From Leptospira venezuelensis (lineage in GTDB: Bacteria > Spirochaetota > Leptospiria > Leptospirales > Leptospiraceae), in NCBI RefSeq assembly GCF_002150035.1, contig NZ_NETS01000010.1, positions 1 to 64,000 on the forward strand: a stretch of 64,000 nt of DNA, in the 5' to 3' direction. This document shows, in pieces, positions 9,318-18,611 of this stretch. Position 1 is the first letter of the stretch. Every line of letters starts with the position of its first letter. The notes under the pieces are model-generated. The model saw only the letters and a program-made list of their open reading frames with translations, did no database searches and was not told the origin of the DNA. The position numbers and the translations under genes are program-made.

Positions 9318-9767
9318 TTATTTTTTCTGCCAGAATTGGGAACGACCGATCAAGGAGAATCCTATATAACCTCGGACTTCTAATTTCTTTCCACCCTCAG
9401 TTGCTTTCAGGCTACATTTGTACCAAGTTCCATCGTTTGGATCTAAGATACGTCCGCCGGTCCATTTGTCTCCGTCGGCTCCCAGTCCTTTGATAATGAC
9501 CATTCCTAAGATTGGCTTATCTTTTTCAGGTCCATCGCACTCAGTACAACGCGAAGGTTTTCCATCTTTATCGTTTGGCTCGATCAGGCTCAGGATTTTT
9601 CCGAAAATTTTCCCGTCCTTCTCATAAATCTCGACAGTAGATTCTTCTTTGGTTCCTGCATCGTTGAATGTTCTCCATACTCCTGTAACTGGAGCCGGAT
9701 CTGCGGAAAGGCTGAATGCTCCCACAAAGAATAATGCGAATAAGAAAATTGCGCCCGTCCTCTTCAT
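9318..9767 (-). CDS. DUF2147 family exported protein, copy 1
   Basis: About 149 residues with a signal peptide (MKRTGAIFLFALFFVGAFSLSADP). The mature part is the DUF2147 beta-barrel: GVWRTFNDAGTKEESTVEIYEKDGKIFGKI, a CTEC motif near residue 77, and KCSLKATEGGKKLEVRGYIGFSLIGRSQFW at the end. The family is periplasmic with unknown biochemical role. It is about 60% identical by eye to the adjacent gene at 9827, so the two arose by tandem duplication. The second methionine is taken as start. Confidence 0.88.
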   Translation of the reverse strand: MKRTGAIFLFALFFVGAFSLSADPAPVTGVWRTFNDAGTKEESTVEIYEKDGKIFGKILSLIEPNDKDGKPSRCTECDGPEKDKPILGMVIIKGLGADGDKWTGGRILDPNDGTWYKCSLKATEGGKKLEVRGYIGFSLIGRSQFWQKK

Positions 9768-9789
9768 CAAATCACCTCATTAAAATAGA

Positions 9790-9815
9790 AATAAAACGGG
9801 GAGAATCCTCCCCGC
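9790..9815 (-). terminator. Intrinsic terminator between the DUF2147 genes
   Basis: CGGGGAG (9797-9803) pairs perfectly with CTCCCCG (9808-9814) around a four-base loop. On the minus strand the stem is followed by TTTTATTT. It would end the transcript of the gene at 9827 and separate it from its paralogue. Confidence 0.8.
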
Positions 9816-9826
9816 CACTTGGAATT

Positions 9827-10276
9827 TTATTTTTTAAGCCAAGTTTGAGTTCTACCGATCAAAGAAAAACCGATGAACCCTCTAACGTTCAATTTAGCAC
9901 CACCTTCAGTGGCTTTTAGTTTGCATTTATATGTTTTACCGTTGTTCGGATCCATGATGGTTCCGCCGGTATATTCATCGTCGTCTAAGCTAAGACCTTT
10001 GATGATAACAAGACCAATAACCGGTTTGTCTTTATCAGCACCTTCACATTTGGTGCAAACTTTCGGCTTACCGTCTTTATCCAAAGGATCTCTTAAGCTA
10101 GCGATCTTTCCGTAAATTTTGCCACCTTGTTCGTAAAGCTCAACTACGGACTTTTCTTTACCATCTTCGTCATCAATGGTTTTCCATTTTCCGACTACTG
10201 GAAGCGCGTCAGCAAATACAGATTCGCCAACTAAAAACGCCGCCAAAACGGCAAACAAAACGAGTGATTTTTTCAT
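9827..10276 (-). CDS. DUF2147 family exported protein, copy 2
   Basis: 149 residues with a clear signal peptide (MKKSLVLFAVLAAFLVGESVFADA). The mature protein repeats every landmark of its neighbour: GKWKTIDDEDGKEKSVVELYEQGGKIYGKI, the paired cysteines in CTKC, and YKCKLKATEGGAKLNVRGFIGFSLIGRTQTW. A perfect hairpin with a U-rich tail follows the gene, so it is probably transcribed on its own from the 211-bp divergent gap shared with the lipoprotein gene at 10488. Confidence 0.88.
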   Translation of the reverse strand: MKKSLVLFAVLAAFLVGESVFADALPVVGKWKTIDDEDGKEKSVVELYEQGGKIYGKIASLRDPLDKDGKPKVCTKCEGADKDKPVIGLVIIKGLSLDDDEYTGGTIMDPNNGKTYKCKLKATEGGAKLNVRGFIGFSLIGRTQTWLKK

Positions 10277-10487
10277 TTTTGATGAACCCCTTAACGTTTC
10301 TATTGAAATCGGTTATATTTAGTCTTCTTTTGAACCTAGCAAGCAAACTATTCTTTGAACCATTTTTTTTGCTCAAAAATCCGAATTTTGCAGGAAAGAA
10401 ATAGGGTTTTACGCAAAAACATGTAGTCTTATAGGTTAATTTAGAAGAGAACCCCGGTTTTTTACCTGTTTTCTTAGAGTATTATTT

Positions 10488-11648
10488 ATGTTTTCGAAAC
10501 GTTTTCTCCCCTATTTGCGAGTAATCCTTTCTATCATTATCTCGGTATCTTTTCTATTTTACTGTTCTCCAGAAGATAAAAGCTCGAAATCAAACGATTT
10601 GATCGCGTTATCTTTGCTTAATGCAAACAGAGACCAAGTTGCTGAGGCATTGACATCTGCAATGGACCCAGTCTCGGGTTCGATGGAAGGTTTAAGCGGA
10701 GAAGGTACCTCAGTTGCTCTCCGAGGAAATCGTATCACTTGGCAGGAAAGGATCAGTTCTTTAGGCCACCGAATTTGGAATAAGGGACCTGATTTCGGTG
10801 AATTGGAAGCTTACAATTTTTCGTTCAGTTGTTGGGGCGGCGGGAATTATTCCAGACAAGTTTTTTCCACTGAGACAAATGCTTATGACTTCTTAGATTA
10901 TATTTTGAATGGGAACGATCCTTCTTCTTCTTTCCTAGTCTCTAAAGAATTTGGAAATTGTAGATTTTTACCTTTCAGCAATTGGGTGATCGATGGACTG
11001 ACTGAAAATATCTGGAGTAATCTTTCCGCTTCTTCTCCTTTTGTTCAGAATGGAACAAATTTGAAAATTGGAGTGAACCGTACAATCCAAAATCCATCCC
11101 AAGGAATTTCAGTAAAAGTAAGCGGAACAGGTGCGCCTCTTTCTTACGGAGCAGGAACTCCAACAACCAACCAGGCATATTCTTTAACTTGGAATAATAT
11201 TCTGACGGGAGCTTCCCCTGGAATTTCTTCTTACTCACAAGATGTTTCCGTTTTGAGAGAAGGATATTCCGGATCGGATCTCATCTTCTCTCACCAAGTT
11301 TCTTCCTTAAGTGCATTGCAGTACGGTGCGGATAGAAGCGACTCTAATCCTTTATCCTGGTACCGTCTCTGGAGTGCGGGCTCATTACAAGTAGTACATG
11401 TAGAGAAAAATTTCACTTTAAATGTTTCTGTGGACGAACCAGTGAAATGGAAATACATTGATTGTCTTCCAAGGTCAGGAAAAGTATCCTTCACTTTGAG
11501 CGGAAATCTAACCGGGACCGGGACTGTTTCCTTTTCCGATGGCTCCGGTTATTATGTTTACACTATGACTGATTCCGACGGAAACAATTCTACAGAGCAG
11601 GGCAATTTGGACTTCTCCTCTTGTAGCGTCCCACTTTTTATTCTCTAA
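10488..11648 (+). CDS. Hypothetical lipoprotein
   Basis: 386 residues. A lipoprotein signal ends in SVSFLFYC. The mature region is rich in Ser, Gly and Asn, with beta-strand character (SLTWNNILTGASPGISSYS, KVSFTLSGNLTGTGTVSFSDGSGYYVYTM) and a few cysteines, as expected of a surface or periplasmic beta-sandwich. No family recognised; likely leptospiral. It is followed on the same strand by the SUMF1-fold gene after about 60 bases. Confidence 0.7.
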   Translation: MFSKRFLPYLRVILSIIISVSFLFYCSPEDKSSKSNDLIALSLLNANRDQVAEALTSAMDPVSGSMEGLSGEGTSVALRGNRITWQERISSLGHRIWNKGPDFGELEAYNFSFSCWGGGNYSRQVFSTETNAYDFLDYILNGNDPSSSFLVSKEFGNCRFLPFSNWVIDGLTENIWSNLSASSPFVQNGTNLKIGVNRTIQNPSQGISVKVSGTGAPLSYGAGTPTTNQAYSLTWNNILTGASPGISSYSQDVSVLREGYSGSDLIFSHQVSSLSALQYGADRSDSNPLSWYRLWSAGSLQVVHVEKNFTLNVSVDEPVKWKYIDCLPRSGKVSFTLSGNLTGTGTVSFSDGSGYYVYTMTDSDGNNSTEQGNLDFSSCSVPLFIL

Positions 11649-11709
11649 AAATTTCTCTTGCATAAGAACGCACCAGGTCGAATCCTCTTGGGAAAGGATT
11701 CTTCCAGGT

Positions 11710-12603
11710 TTGATGAACTCATATTCCTTTCGTCCGATCCATTTTATCATTCTATTTTTATCTTTAATCTTTTTGGCAGCTCCACATATACTCGGATCTC
11801 CTGATCCGAGCAAGCCATGTTATGGAAAAAAAATCAAAGGAATGCAATGTATTCCTGAAGGATATTTCATCCGGGGAAGTAATACCCACGATCCCGACGA
11901 GGCTCCCGAACAAAAAATTTATCTCAGCGACTTCTTCATAGATTTATACGAAGTCACAAATGAGGATTTCAGCAAATGTATAGAAGAAGGCTCCTGCAAA
12001 GATTGTCTCTATAACGGCACTTGCGATTATATTGGTCCTGCTTATGGTGATCTATATTTAAAACCAAAACAGCCTGTTCTAGGAGTAAGTTGGTATACTG
12101 CAAAAGAATATTGTGAATGGGTAGGTAAAAGGCTCCCAACAGAAGCAGAATGGGAAAAGGCTGCGAGAGGTCCAAAAGGAAACTTATTTCCTTGGGGAAA
12201 CAAACCCGCCAACTGTAAGTTAGCTGTCATTGAGGAAGATGAAAGAAAGGGTTGTGTATATAAAAAGATCAATCCTCCGAATTTAATGCCCACTGCTCCC
12301 GTAGGAAGTAGACCTGCAGGAGTTTACGGACTTTTTGATATGGCCGGAAATTCCTGGGAATGGGTCCAAGACTGGTATTCCGAAAATTACAAAGTATGCG
12401 GGGAGGCCTGTAATGGAAAAGATCCAAAAGGGCCTTGCGACGGAGAAGATAACTGTCCTGGTTTTGATAAAAAAACCTTAAAAGGCGGATCCTGGTGGTG
12501 GCCCTCAAGTTATGCAAGAGGTTCCAAAAGAAGAGCGCATGTACCTCAAAATTACCCTGAATATCATCATTTTGGGTTCCGTTGTGCAAAGGACGCAGGT
12601 TAA
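11710..12603 (+). CDS. SUMF1/FGE-fold protein lacking the catalytic cysteines
   Basis: 297 residues with an N-terminal signal (IHFIILFLSLIFLAAPHILGS) and one formylglycine-generating-enzyme-like domain: MQCIPEGYFIRGS, FFIDLYEVTNEDFSKC, VSWYTAKEYCEWVGKRLPTEAEWEKAARG, GLFDMAGNSWEWVQDWY, and the terminal GFRCAKDAG. Where true FGE has its two active-site cysteines (the segment after RGGS) this protein has GGSWWWPSSYARGSKRR, without cysteine. It is therefore unlikely to oxidise sulfatases and more likely binds a ligand or partner. Two small cysteine-rich insertions (CIEEGSCKDCLYNGTC and CGEACNGKDPKGPC) suggest disulfide-stabilised loops. Exported, possibly surface-exposed. Confidence 0.85.
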   Translation: MMNSYSFRPIHFIILFLSLIFLAAPHILGSPDPSKPCYGKKIKGMQCIPEGYFIRGSNTHDPDEAPEQKIYLSDFFIDLYEVTNEDFSKCIEEGSCKDCLYNGTCDYIGPAYGDLYLKPKQPVLGVSWYTAKEYCEWVGKRLPTEAEWEKAARGPKGNLFPWGNKPANCKLAVIEEDERKGCVYKKINPPNLMPTAPVGSRPAGVYGLFDMAGNSWEWVQDWYSENYKVCGEACNGKDPKGPCDGEDNCPGFDKKTLKGGSWWWPSSYARGSKRRAHVPQNYPEYHHFGFRCAKDAG

Positions 12604-12666
12604 AAAGCTATACAACGGACGGCGCTCTTATAAACAAACGTAAGAAGCCAAAAATGGTTATGCGAA

Positions 12667-14754
12667 ATGAAAACAAAAAATCTAAAGAAACCTATCGTTT
12701 CTCTCTTGTTGGTCCTCCTACTAGGATGCGGATCTTCAGAGCTTACTCCAATTTCAGGAACGGAGACACCATCTACAAATTGGGAACAAGATAAAAGCCC
12801 ATATATAATTTCAAATTGGGCATTTTCCGAAATCCCTTCTGGAAATTTTTTTCATGGGCATTTCCCTATTCTGCCGGGACAAAATTCCGAAAATCTTTCC
12901 GGTCAAGATTCATCTAAAATAGAATCTTTTTCAGCCGCACCTTCTAATATCTCGAATTATAATCCCAAAGGAAAGGATTCATCTTTTGTATTCTTTCATT
13001 CGGTCAAAAGAAGCAAGAACGATCTAGATATATTAATTTCTGCTTATATACCATTTTGTCCATCAGGATGTTATTTAGGAGTAAAATCAGAAGGCAAAGA
13101 ACAAATCATCGTCCCTGGAGAATCTGAAGATTCCTCCAAACCTAGGATTGTAGTCATTCCATTCCAAAACGAAGAGGTTACACTGGCCCTACAACTATTC
13201 CCTTTTAATGGGCCAAGAAACATGATGGAAAACCCTGTGGTAGGTAGTTTTTCAGAAATACAAACTGTCTATCTGGTAAAGGCACTTAGAGTATTATTAT
13301 TTAGCTCTTTGGAGTTTTTTTCCTTCTTCTTTTTTGCATTTATATATATCAGAAGACCCCAGGATAAATTTAATCTCTCATTTGCACTTTTAAACTTATC
13401 CTTAGCTATTTGGTATCCTGCTTATGAAGGTTGGTTCCAATACATAGTAGATTCTCCTTGGACCTGGGTAATTTTCGGGTATTCATTAGGAGCATTTCTT
13501 CCTATTTTATTTTACGAATTTACAATCGGAATTTTCCAAGCACCCAGAAATATTCCCGGAAGAATATTACAATTTCTTTTTATTCTTCTGACCATATGGC
13601 CTTCGCTGGAGTATGCCATTACTGGAGGGCATCAATATTTCGGAAGGATCGCATTCCATATATTTTTAGTTATATTAGTATTCTTTTATATGAATACTTT
13701 ATATATATTTTTCAGATATAGATGGAGCAGTATCCTGTCCTTTCGATGGGTAGTTACTGGTTTAATTTTGGTAGCAGTATCTTCTTTTTATACTGTGTTG
13801 AGTTTCGCAGGTTTTGGTCAGGCTCAACCTTGGGTGAACGAAAGTTTCCTAGGGTTAACACTATTATTCAGCTTAGCTCTTGCCAAAAGATATGCAGAAG
13901 TTTTTAGGGCTTTGGAAAAATCCGAAGGCAAACTCAAATCTTTAAACGAATCCTTAGAAACAAAGGTAGAAGAAAGGACTAAAATTATCGAGCTCCAAAA
14001 AGCTGAACTTGTACAAAAAGGAAGAATTTTAGCGAAAGATCTTTCGATCGCAGGAAAAATCCAAAATGCACTTCTGCCCAGAGAGCTTCCCGTTATACCG
14101 AATGCAAGGATCTCTTATAGATACAAACCGATGATGGAAATTGGCGGGGACCTACTGGATGTGATTTACGATCCTTCTACAAGTTCCTTAGGAATGTTCA
14201 TCGGAGATGTGACCGGTCACGGGGTTTCTGCCGCACTTTTAGCGTCCATGTTAAAAATGACCTTGGGAGATTGGTCAATCCTTCTGCAAGATCCTTCTTC
14301 TCTTCTATTACATATTCGTAATCAATTCGAAGGAAAACTGGACGGCCATTTTATCACTGCGACCTTAGTTACTGTGGATTTAAGATCGGGCAAAACACTG
14401 ATCGCAAATGCTGGACATCCCGAATGCCTTATTTTGAGAAAAGGTGGAGTTGTAGAATTCTATAGACCGAAAGGAGTCGCGATCTACGAGGCAATCCCAA
14501 CCACTTATCAAACAGAATCAGTGGATTTACAACCTGGAGACAAGGTAGTTTTATATACGGATGGAATTCCTGATTCCAGAAATGCTGAAGGAGAATTTTT
14601 CGGAGAAGATCGTCTGTCCGAATTACTTAGAAAAAACTCCAATCAACTCCCTGAAGATCTTTGCGATTCTGTCATTCACGGAGTACAAGCTTTCCAGGGG
14701 GAATTCCAAAACCAAGATGATATGGCTTTGCTAGTTGTGGAATATTTAGGATAA
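12667..14754 (+). CDS. 7TM-coupled SpoIIE/PP2C-type serine phosphatase
   Basis: 695 residues. An N-terminal lipobox-like signal (VSLLLVLLLGC) leads to a periplasmic beta-rich domain of about 190 residues, then seven hydrophobic helices (residues about 205-415) in the 7TMR-DISM arrangement, then a coiled coil (LKSLNESLETKVEERTKIIELQKAEL). The C-terminal catalytic domain has the RsbU-type motifs MEIGGDLLDV, MFIGDVTGHGVSAALLAS, NAGHPE, YTDGIPDSRN and DDMALLVV, with the metal-binding aspartates in place. It probably senses an extracytoplasmic signal and dephosphorylates an anti-sigma-factor antagonist of the STAS type. No such partner is encoded nearby. Confidence 0.92.
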   Translation: MKTKNLKKPIVSLLLVLLLGCGSSELTPISGTETPSTNWEQDKSPYIISNWAFSEIPSGNFFHGHFPILPGQNSENLSGQDSSKIESFSAAPSNISNYNPKGKDSSFVFFHSVKRSKNDLDILISAYIPFCPSGCYLGVKSEGKEQIIVPGESEDSSKPRIVVIPFQNEEVTLALQLFPFNGPRNMMENPVVGSFSEIQTVYLVKALRVLLFSSLEFFSFFFFAFIYIRRPQDKFNLSFALLNLSLAIWYPAYEGWFQYIVDSPWTWVIFGYSLGAFLPILFYEFTIGIFQAPRNIPGRILQFLFILLTIWPSLEYAITGGHQYFGRIAFHIFLVILVFFYMNTLYIFFRYRWSSILSFRWVVTGLILVAVSSFYTVLSFAGFGQAQPWVNESFLGLTLLFSLALAKRYAEVFRALEKSEGKLKSLNESLETKVEERTKIIELQKAELVQKGRILAKDLSIAGKIQNALLPRELPVIPNARISYRYKPMMEIGGDLLDVIYDPSTSSLGMFIGDVTGHGVSAALLASMLKMTLGDWSILLQDPSSLLLHIRNQFEGKLDGHFITATLVTVDLRSGKTLIANAGHPECLILRKGGVVEFYRPKGVAIYEAIPTTYQTESVDLQPGDKVVLYTDGIPDSRNAEGEFFGEDRLSELLRKNSNQLPEDLCDSVIHGVQAFQGEFQNQDDMALLVVEYLG

Positions 14755-14786
14755 CTCAGTTAAAACCGATATTCTTGCTAATTGGT

Positions 14787-15704
14787 TCAGGCACGGCTTG
14801 GTTCTGTAATTTTCAGAGAAAGTAAAGAATTTGAATATTGAGATAAATGTAATTCTTCTGCGAGTTTTGAGGCTTCATTTAAATAAGAGTTTATTAGATC
14901 AGAGATCTGTCTTTCTAGTTGATTCTCTTTTAAAATTCCCAAAATTTCCTGCTGATTATCTCTTTTCCAGTCTCGCCTCTTATCTTCGGGAAGAAAGTAA
15001 ATCATGGAAGAAATGTCTTCATTCTCCAAATCTTCTTTTAAATCCTGATAATCATCCAAAAGTCTCCAAGCCACTCCAAAAAACTCATACATTCTTTTAA
15101 CAAGTTCAGCCTGGTCTTTAGAAAAGAAAGATCTAGCAAGCAAGTAAGGTTGGAGAGACCAAATTCCCATTTGAGAACGAAATCTGGAAAGATGAGCTTC
15201 TAAACTTTCTGCAATTCCTAAATCCACAATGGATTTAAAATATCTATCGATGAATTCTTCTGCGATCAAAACACCGTCATGCACTTCTCTACCAAATAAT
15301 TTGCTGGATTGTGCATATCTGGTCCAAGCCTCAGTCCGAAGTTGCAGAATAATATGATTCGCTCTCAATGAGCCGTCAGTCAAATGATCATCTAAAGAAT
15401 GAAGTAATAACGCAGAAGAATGAGATTCAAGCAGTAAGGTAAGCCAAGGATTTTCCCAAGGCAAACCATGGGCGGATTCGTTAATCCAATACAAGATAGA
15501 ATAACTTGGGCTATAATACTTTCTTAAAAAATTAAACCCTTCCGATACGGTATTTTGCGAATATTTATATAAAAATAAGACCGCCTCTGTCCTAAGAGAA
15601 ATTGGCAATCCATAACAAATACTTAAAGCGGAACGATTCAGTAACTTACAGAATTCCTCCACCTCTCCGTGGTTATCCGAAAGACCAAAATCAAGCCTTT
15701 GCAT
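14787..15704 (-). CDS. Isoprenyl-diphosphate-synthase-fold protein, divergent
   Basis: About 305 residues, mostly helical. Two aspartate motifs sit where the Mg-binding motifs of class I isoprenoid synthases lie: LHSLDDHLTDG near 105-112 and WRLLDDYQDLKED near 217-225. The spacing of roughly 110 residues matches the family. The first motif is DDxxxD rather than the classic DDxxD/DDx4D followed by two arginines, and the overall sequence is far from FPP or GGPP synthases. It may make or modify a polyprenyl chain or be a specialised cyclase-like member. GTG at 15710 would add two residues. It is flanked downstream by the convergent phosphatase gene. Confidence 0.65.
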   Translation of the reverse strand: MQRLDFGLSDNHGEVEEFCKLLNRSALSICYGLPISLRTEAVLFLYKYSQNTVSEGFNFLRKYYSPSYSILYWINESAHGLPWENPWLTLLLESHSSALLLHSLDDHLTDGSLRANHIILQLRTEAWTRYAQSSKLFGREVHDGVLIAEEFIDRYFKSIVDLGIAESLEAHLSRFRSQMGIWSLQPYLLARSFFSKDQAELVKRMYEFFGVAWRLLDDYQDLKEDLENEDISSMIYFLPEDKRRDWKRDNQQEILGILKENQLERQISDLINSYLNEASKLAEELHLSQYSNSLLSLKITEPSRA

Positions 15705-15710
15705 GGCCAC

Positions 15711-16111
15711 ATTTTGGAGAAATTTCTTTTTTTTACCATTTATTTACTTTCTTCTAAGAAATTTTTGTGATAAATAAGGTTTTTTGAAGATTCTTTTCGG
15801 AAACAATATTCCATTTTAGTATTTTAGATTTTAATAACGATTTATCCCAATCCAAGCAAACAATATCCCGAATATTGAATTTTAAATTTTATTATGTCCC
15901 CTACTTTTGCAAGAAGTTTTCAAAAAACATACGTTATACCTCTTGTTAGCTGCAATCCAAGATTTAAAGGATTATAAAATCGGAATACAGATTCCGCAGT
16001 TAACTTAATATTCTACTTGCGTGCAAAAAGAAGGATCGGCTACTTCTACTACATATTAAAATTCTATAATGAATCATTGCAGAGGTCCCTTTTTTAAAGG
16101 GCGGACCGACT
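15711..16111. other. AT-rich intergenic gap
   Basis: About 400 bases, strongly AT-rich, with no frame of useful length and no convincing hairpin plus T-tract. It lies upstream of the isoprenyl-synthase-like gene and downstream of the outer-membrane protein gene. It probably contains the former's promoter, but I see no clear -35/-10 pair. Confidence 0.4.
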
Positions 16112-16846
16112 TTAAATAGCTATACCAAATAAAATCTGAAGCTGAGCTCCATATGGATTCTGGTGCGATCGAGCTTCTTTCTCCGGTTCTTGCCAATCCT
16201 TTTGTAATTGTCTATAATCCCAGGTTGTATTGGTACCGTAAGAACCTCTTTGCTCATGAGTCCCTCTTTCAGGATAGAATAGGACATTTCCTCCTATATG
16301 AATAAAAAAACCGGAAGTGAAAATATATCGAAAGCCAGCGCCCGCAGAAAGAAAAAGTTTTTGTTGGGAAATATTCCAAGCATAATCTCTATAATTTCCA
16401 TTCGGAACATAGCTCTCCGTCTTTCTTTGTTTTTCGGAGTAAGTTTCTAATCCAGCCCCTGCTGCAAAATAATAAGGACCTGAAAAAGGAAACCATTCCA
16501 TTTGGAGAGCCAATTGTCTTTGGATCTTTTCTGAATTTGTAAGAGTGAATACTCCTGAAAGATCTGGTTGAGCACCATTTACATCCAAATCAAATCTTTG
16601 GATGACTCTTTGCTCCTGCCATTGTAAAGAAGCGGCCAATTTAGAAGAAAATTGGATCCCTGAACCGAACCAACTCAGACCGTTTGCAGTAAAACCTCCG
16701 ATAAAAAATTTTCTAGAACTTCTTCTTCCTTCTTGCTCGAGTTCTCCAGGAACAGGAGCAAGATCTTTGTTTCCCTCCGCGAAAACCGCAGGAGCAATCA
16801 ATAAGAAGGATACGAAAATTAGTTTTTGAACGAGGTTTTGTTTCAT
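16112..16846 (-). CDS. Hypothetical outer-membrane protein
   Basis: 244 residues with a signal peptide (MKQNLVQKLIFVSFLLIAPAVFAEG). The mature chain shows repeated amphipathic strands with aromatic ends (SRKFFIGGFTANGLSWFGSGIQF, YYFAAGAGLETYS, LFLSAGAGFRYIFTSGFFIHIGGNVLFYP), typical of an 8- to 10-stranded beta-barrel. No family recognised. It lies 51 bases after thiC on the same strand. In the gap, TTCCAAA-TTTC-TTTGGAA (16872-16889) forms a perfect hairpin without a T-tract, so read-through from thiC is possible. Confidence 0.75.
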   Translation of the reverse strand: MKQNLVQKLIFVSFLLIAPAVFAEGNKDLAPVPGELEQEGRRSSRKFFIGGFTANGLSWFGSGIQFSSKLAASLQWQEQRVIQRFDLDVNGAQPDLSGVFTLTNSEKIQRQLALQMEWFPFSGPYYFAAGAGLETYSEKQRKTESYVPNGNYRDYAWNISQQKLFLSAGAGFRYIFTSGFFIHIGGNVLFYPERGTHEQRGSYGTNTTWDYRQLQKDWQEPEKEARSHQNPYGAQLQILFGIAI

Positions 16847-16897
16847 ACGAATCCGTCCGGCCGATCCAAGATTCCAAATTTCTTTGGAAAGGTCAAG

Positions 16898-18487
16898 CTA
16901 CTCGGAGGAGACGTAGACAGTTCCACCTTTATTCAAAAATTCTTCTGATTTTTCTTTGAATCCTTCTTCCATAGCTTTCTCGTCCGAAATTCCTTTCTCT
17001 TCCGCGTATTTTCTAAGCTCCTGGGTCAAATGCATGGAACAAAAATGAGGCCCGCACATAGAACAAAAATGTGCAGTTTTCATTCTATCTTGAGGAAGTG
17101 TCTCATCATGAAATGACTGAGCAGTGTCTGGATCCAAGGAAAGTGCAAACTGATCATCCCATCTGAACTCAAACCTTGCCTTACTCAAAAGATCATCTCT
17201 TTCTTTTGCGCCTGGATGTCCCTTTGCAAGATCGGCCGCATGAGCAGCAATCTTATAAGCGATCACTCCTTGTTTAACATCTTCTTTATCAGGAAGACCT
17301 AAATGTTCTTTTGGAGTTACATAACAAAGCATTGCAGTTCCATGCCAACCGATCATCGCCGCACCAATTGCAGAAGTGATATGATCATAGCCTGGTGCAA
17401 TATCAGTCACTAGTGGCCCTAATGTATAGAATGGAGCTTCCTTACAGATTTCCATCTGCAAATCCACATTCTCTTTGATCTTATCCAATGGAACATGGCC
17501 CGGACCTTCAATCATAACCTGGATGTCTTCTTTCCAAGCGATCTGAGTAAGTTCTCCCAATGTTCTCAATTCAGAGAATTGAGCCTCGTCATTTGCATCT
17601 GCAATACTTCCCGGACGTAATCCGTCACCCAAAGAAAAGGAAACTCCATATTTCTTCATTACTTTACAGATCTCTTCAAAACCTGTGTAAAGGAAATTTT
17701 CCTCGTGATGTGCCAGACACCATTTTGCAATGATGGAACCACCTCTAGAAACAATACCTGTCACTCTTTTAGAAGTCATTGGAATATATCTAAGAAGAAC
17801 TCCAGAGTGAATTGTAAAATAATCCACCCCCTGTTCCGCTTGCTCTTCCAAAGTTTCCAAAAACACAGAAAGATTTAAATTCTCCGCCTTACCTTTTACT
17901 TTTTCCAGAGCCTGATAGATCGGAACTGTACCAATTGGGACAGGAGAATTACGAATAATCCATTCTCTAGTTTCATGGATATTTTTTCCTGTGGAAAGAT
18001 CCATCACAGTATCAGCTCCCCATTTGATGGACCAGCGTAACTTCTCCACTTCTTCTTCGATGGAAGAAGAAAGAGCGGAGTTGCCGATATTTGCATTTAT
18101 TTTCACCAAGAAGTTTTTGCCGATGATCATAGGCTCTAATTCAGGATGGTTTTTATTGGAAGGAATGATCGCTCTTCCCCTGGCGATCTCACTTCTTACA
18201 AATTCAGGATCCATACCTTCTCGAAGCGCAACATATTTCATTTCTTCGGTTATCAATCCTTGTTTTGCGAAATACATTTGAGAATGATTTTGGACTGGAG
18301 AAGGACCTGAATTTCTCTTCTGGATCCATTCTGCCCTAAGTTTAGGGATCCCCGCCTTCCAATCGGAAGGATTCCATCCGTCTTTCCAAGGACCTTCAGT
18401 AGTGTAAGCGCTATAAACGGATCCGTTGCTTAAGCGTATCTCTTTTCGAGGAATTTCGAATGGAGTAATAGTTTGATTGGATTCCAT
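16898..18487 (-). CDS. thiC: Phosphomethylpyrimidine synthase ThiC
   Basis: Radical-SAM enzyme that converts aminoimidazole ribotide to the hydroxymethylpyrimidine phosphate of thiamine. The 529-residue protein has the family's whole course: the N-terminal domain (GPSPVQNHSQMYFAKQG), the TIM barrel (VKINANIGNSA, DLSTGKNIHETREWI, SLGDGLRPGSIADA, IEGPGHVPLDKI, DIAPGYDHITSAIGAAM) and the C-terminal CSMCGPHFC motif near 473-482, which binds the 4Fe-4S cluster. The start has GGGAGAAAC upstream. A TPP riboswitch lies about 130 bases before the start codon, so thiamine represses it. No other thiamine gene is in the window. Confidence 0.98.
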   Translation of the reverse strand: MESNQTITPFEIPRKEIRLSNGSVYSAYTTEGPWKDGWNPSDWKAGIPKLRAEWIQKRNSGPSPVQNHSQMYFAKQGLITEEMKYVALREGMDPEFVRSEIARGRAIIPSNKNHPELEPMIIGKNFLVKINANIGNSALSSSIEEEVEKLRWSIKWGADTVMDLSTGKNIHETREWIIRNSPVPIGTVPIYQALEKVKGKAENLNLSVFLETLEEQAEQGVDYFTIHSGVLLRYIPMTSKRVTGIVSRGGSIIAKWCLAHHEENFLYTGFEEICKVMKKYGVSFSLGDGLRPGSIADANDEAQFSELRTLGELTQIAWKEDIQVMIEGPGHVPLDKIKENVDLQMEICKEAPFYTLGPLVTDIAPGYDHITSAIGAAMIGWHGTAMLCYVTPKEHLGLPDKEDVKQGVIAYKIAAHAADLAKGHPGAKERDDLLSKARFEFRWDDQFALSLDPDTAQSFHDETLPQDRMKTAHFCSMCGPHFCSMHLTQELRKYAEEKGISDEKAMEEGFKEKSEEFLNKGGTVYVSSE

Positions 18488-18611
18488 AATGTTTCTCCCA
18501 TGTCGGGGGAAATTCCGGAATCTGAAAACAGAGGAAAAGAAAAAGGACGTGGAAAGAAGTCCATACGAAATTTATAATCTTTCGCGGACCTAGATCTCGG
18601 ACGTTTGTTTT

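Noticed and set aside
11710..12603. True formylglycine-generating enzyme
   Set aside because: The paired active-site cysteines are absent, and no sulfatase gene is in the window.
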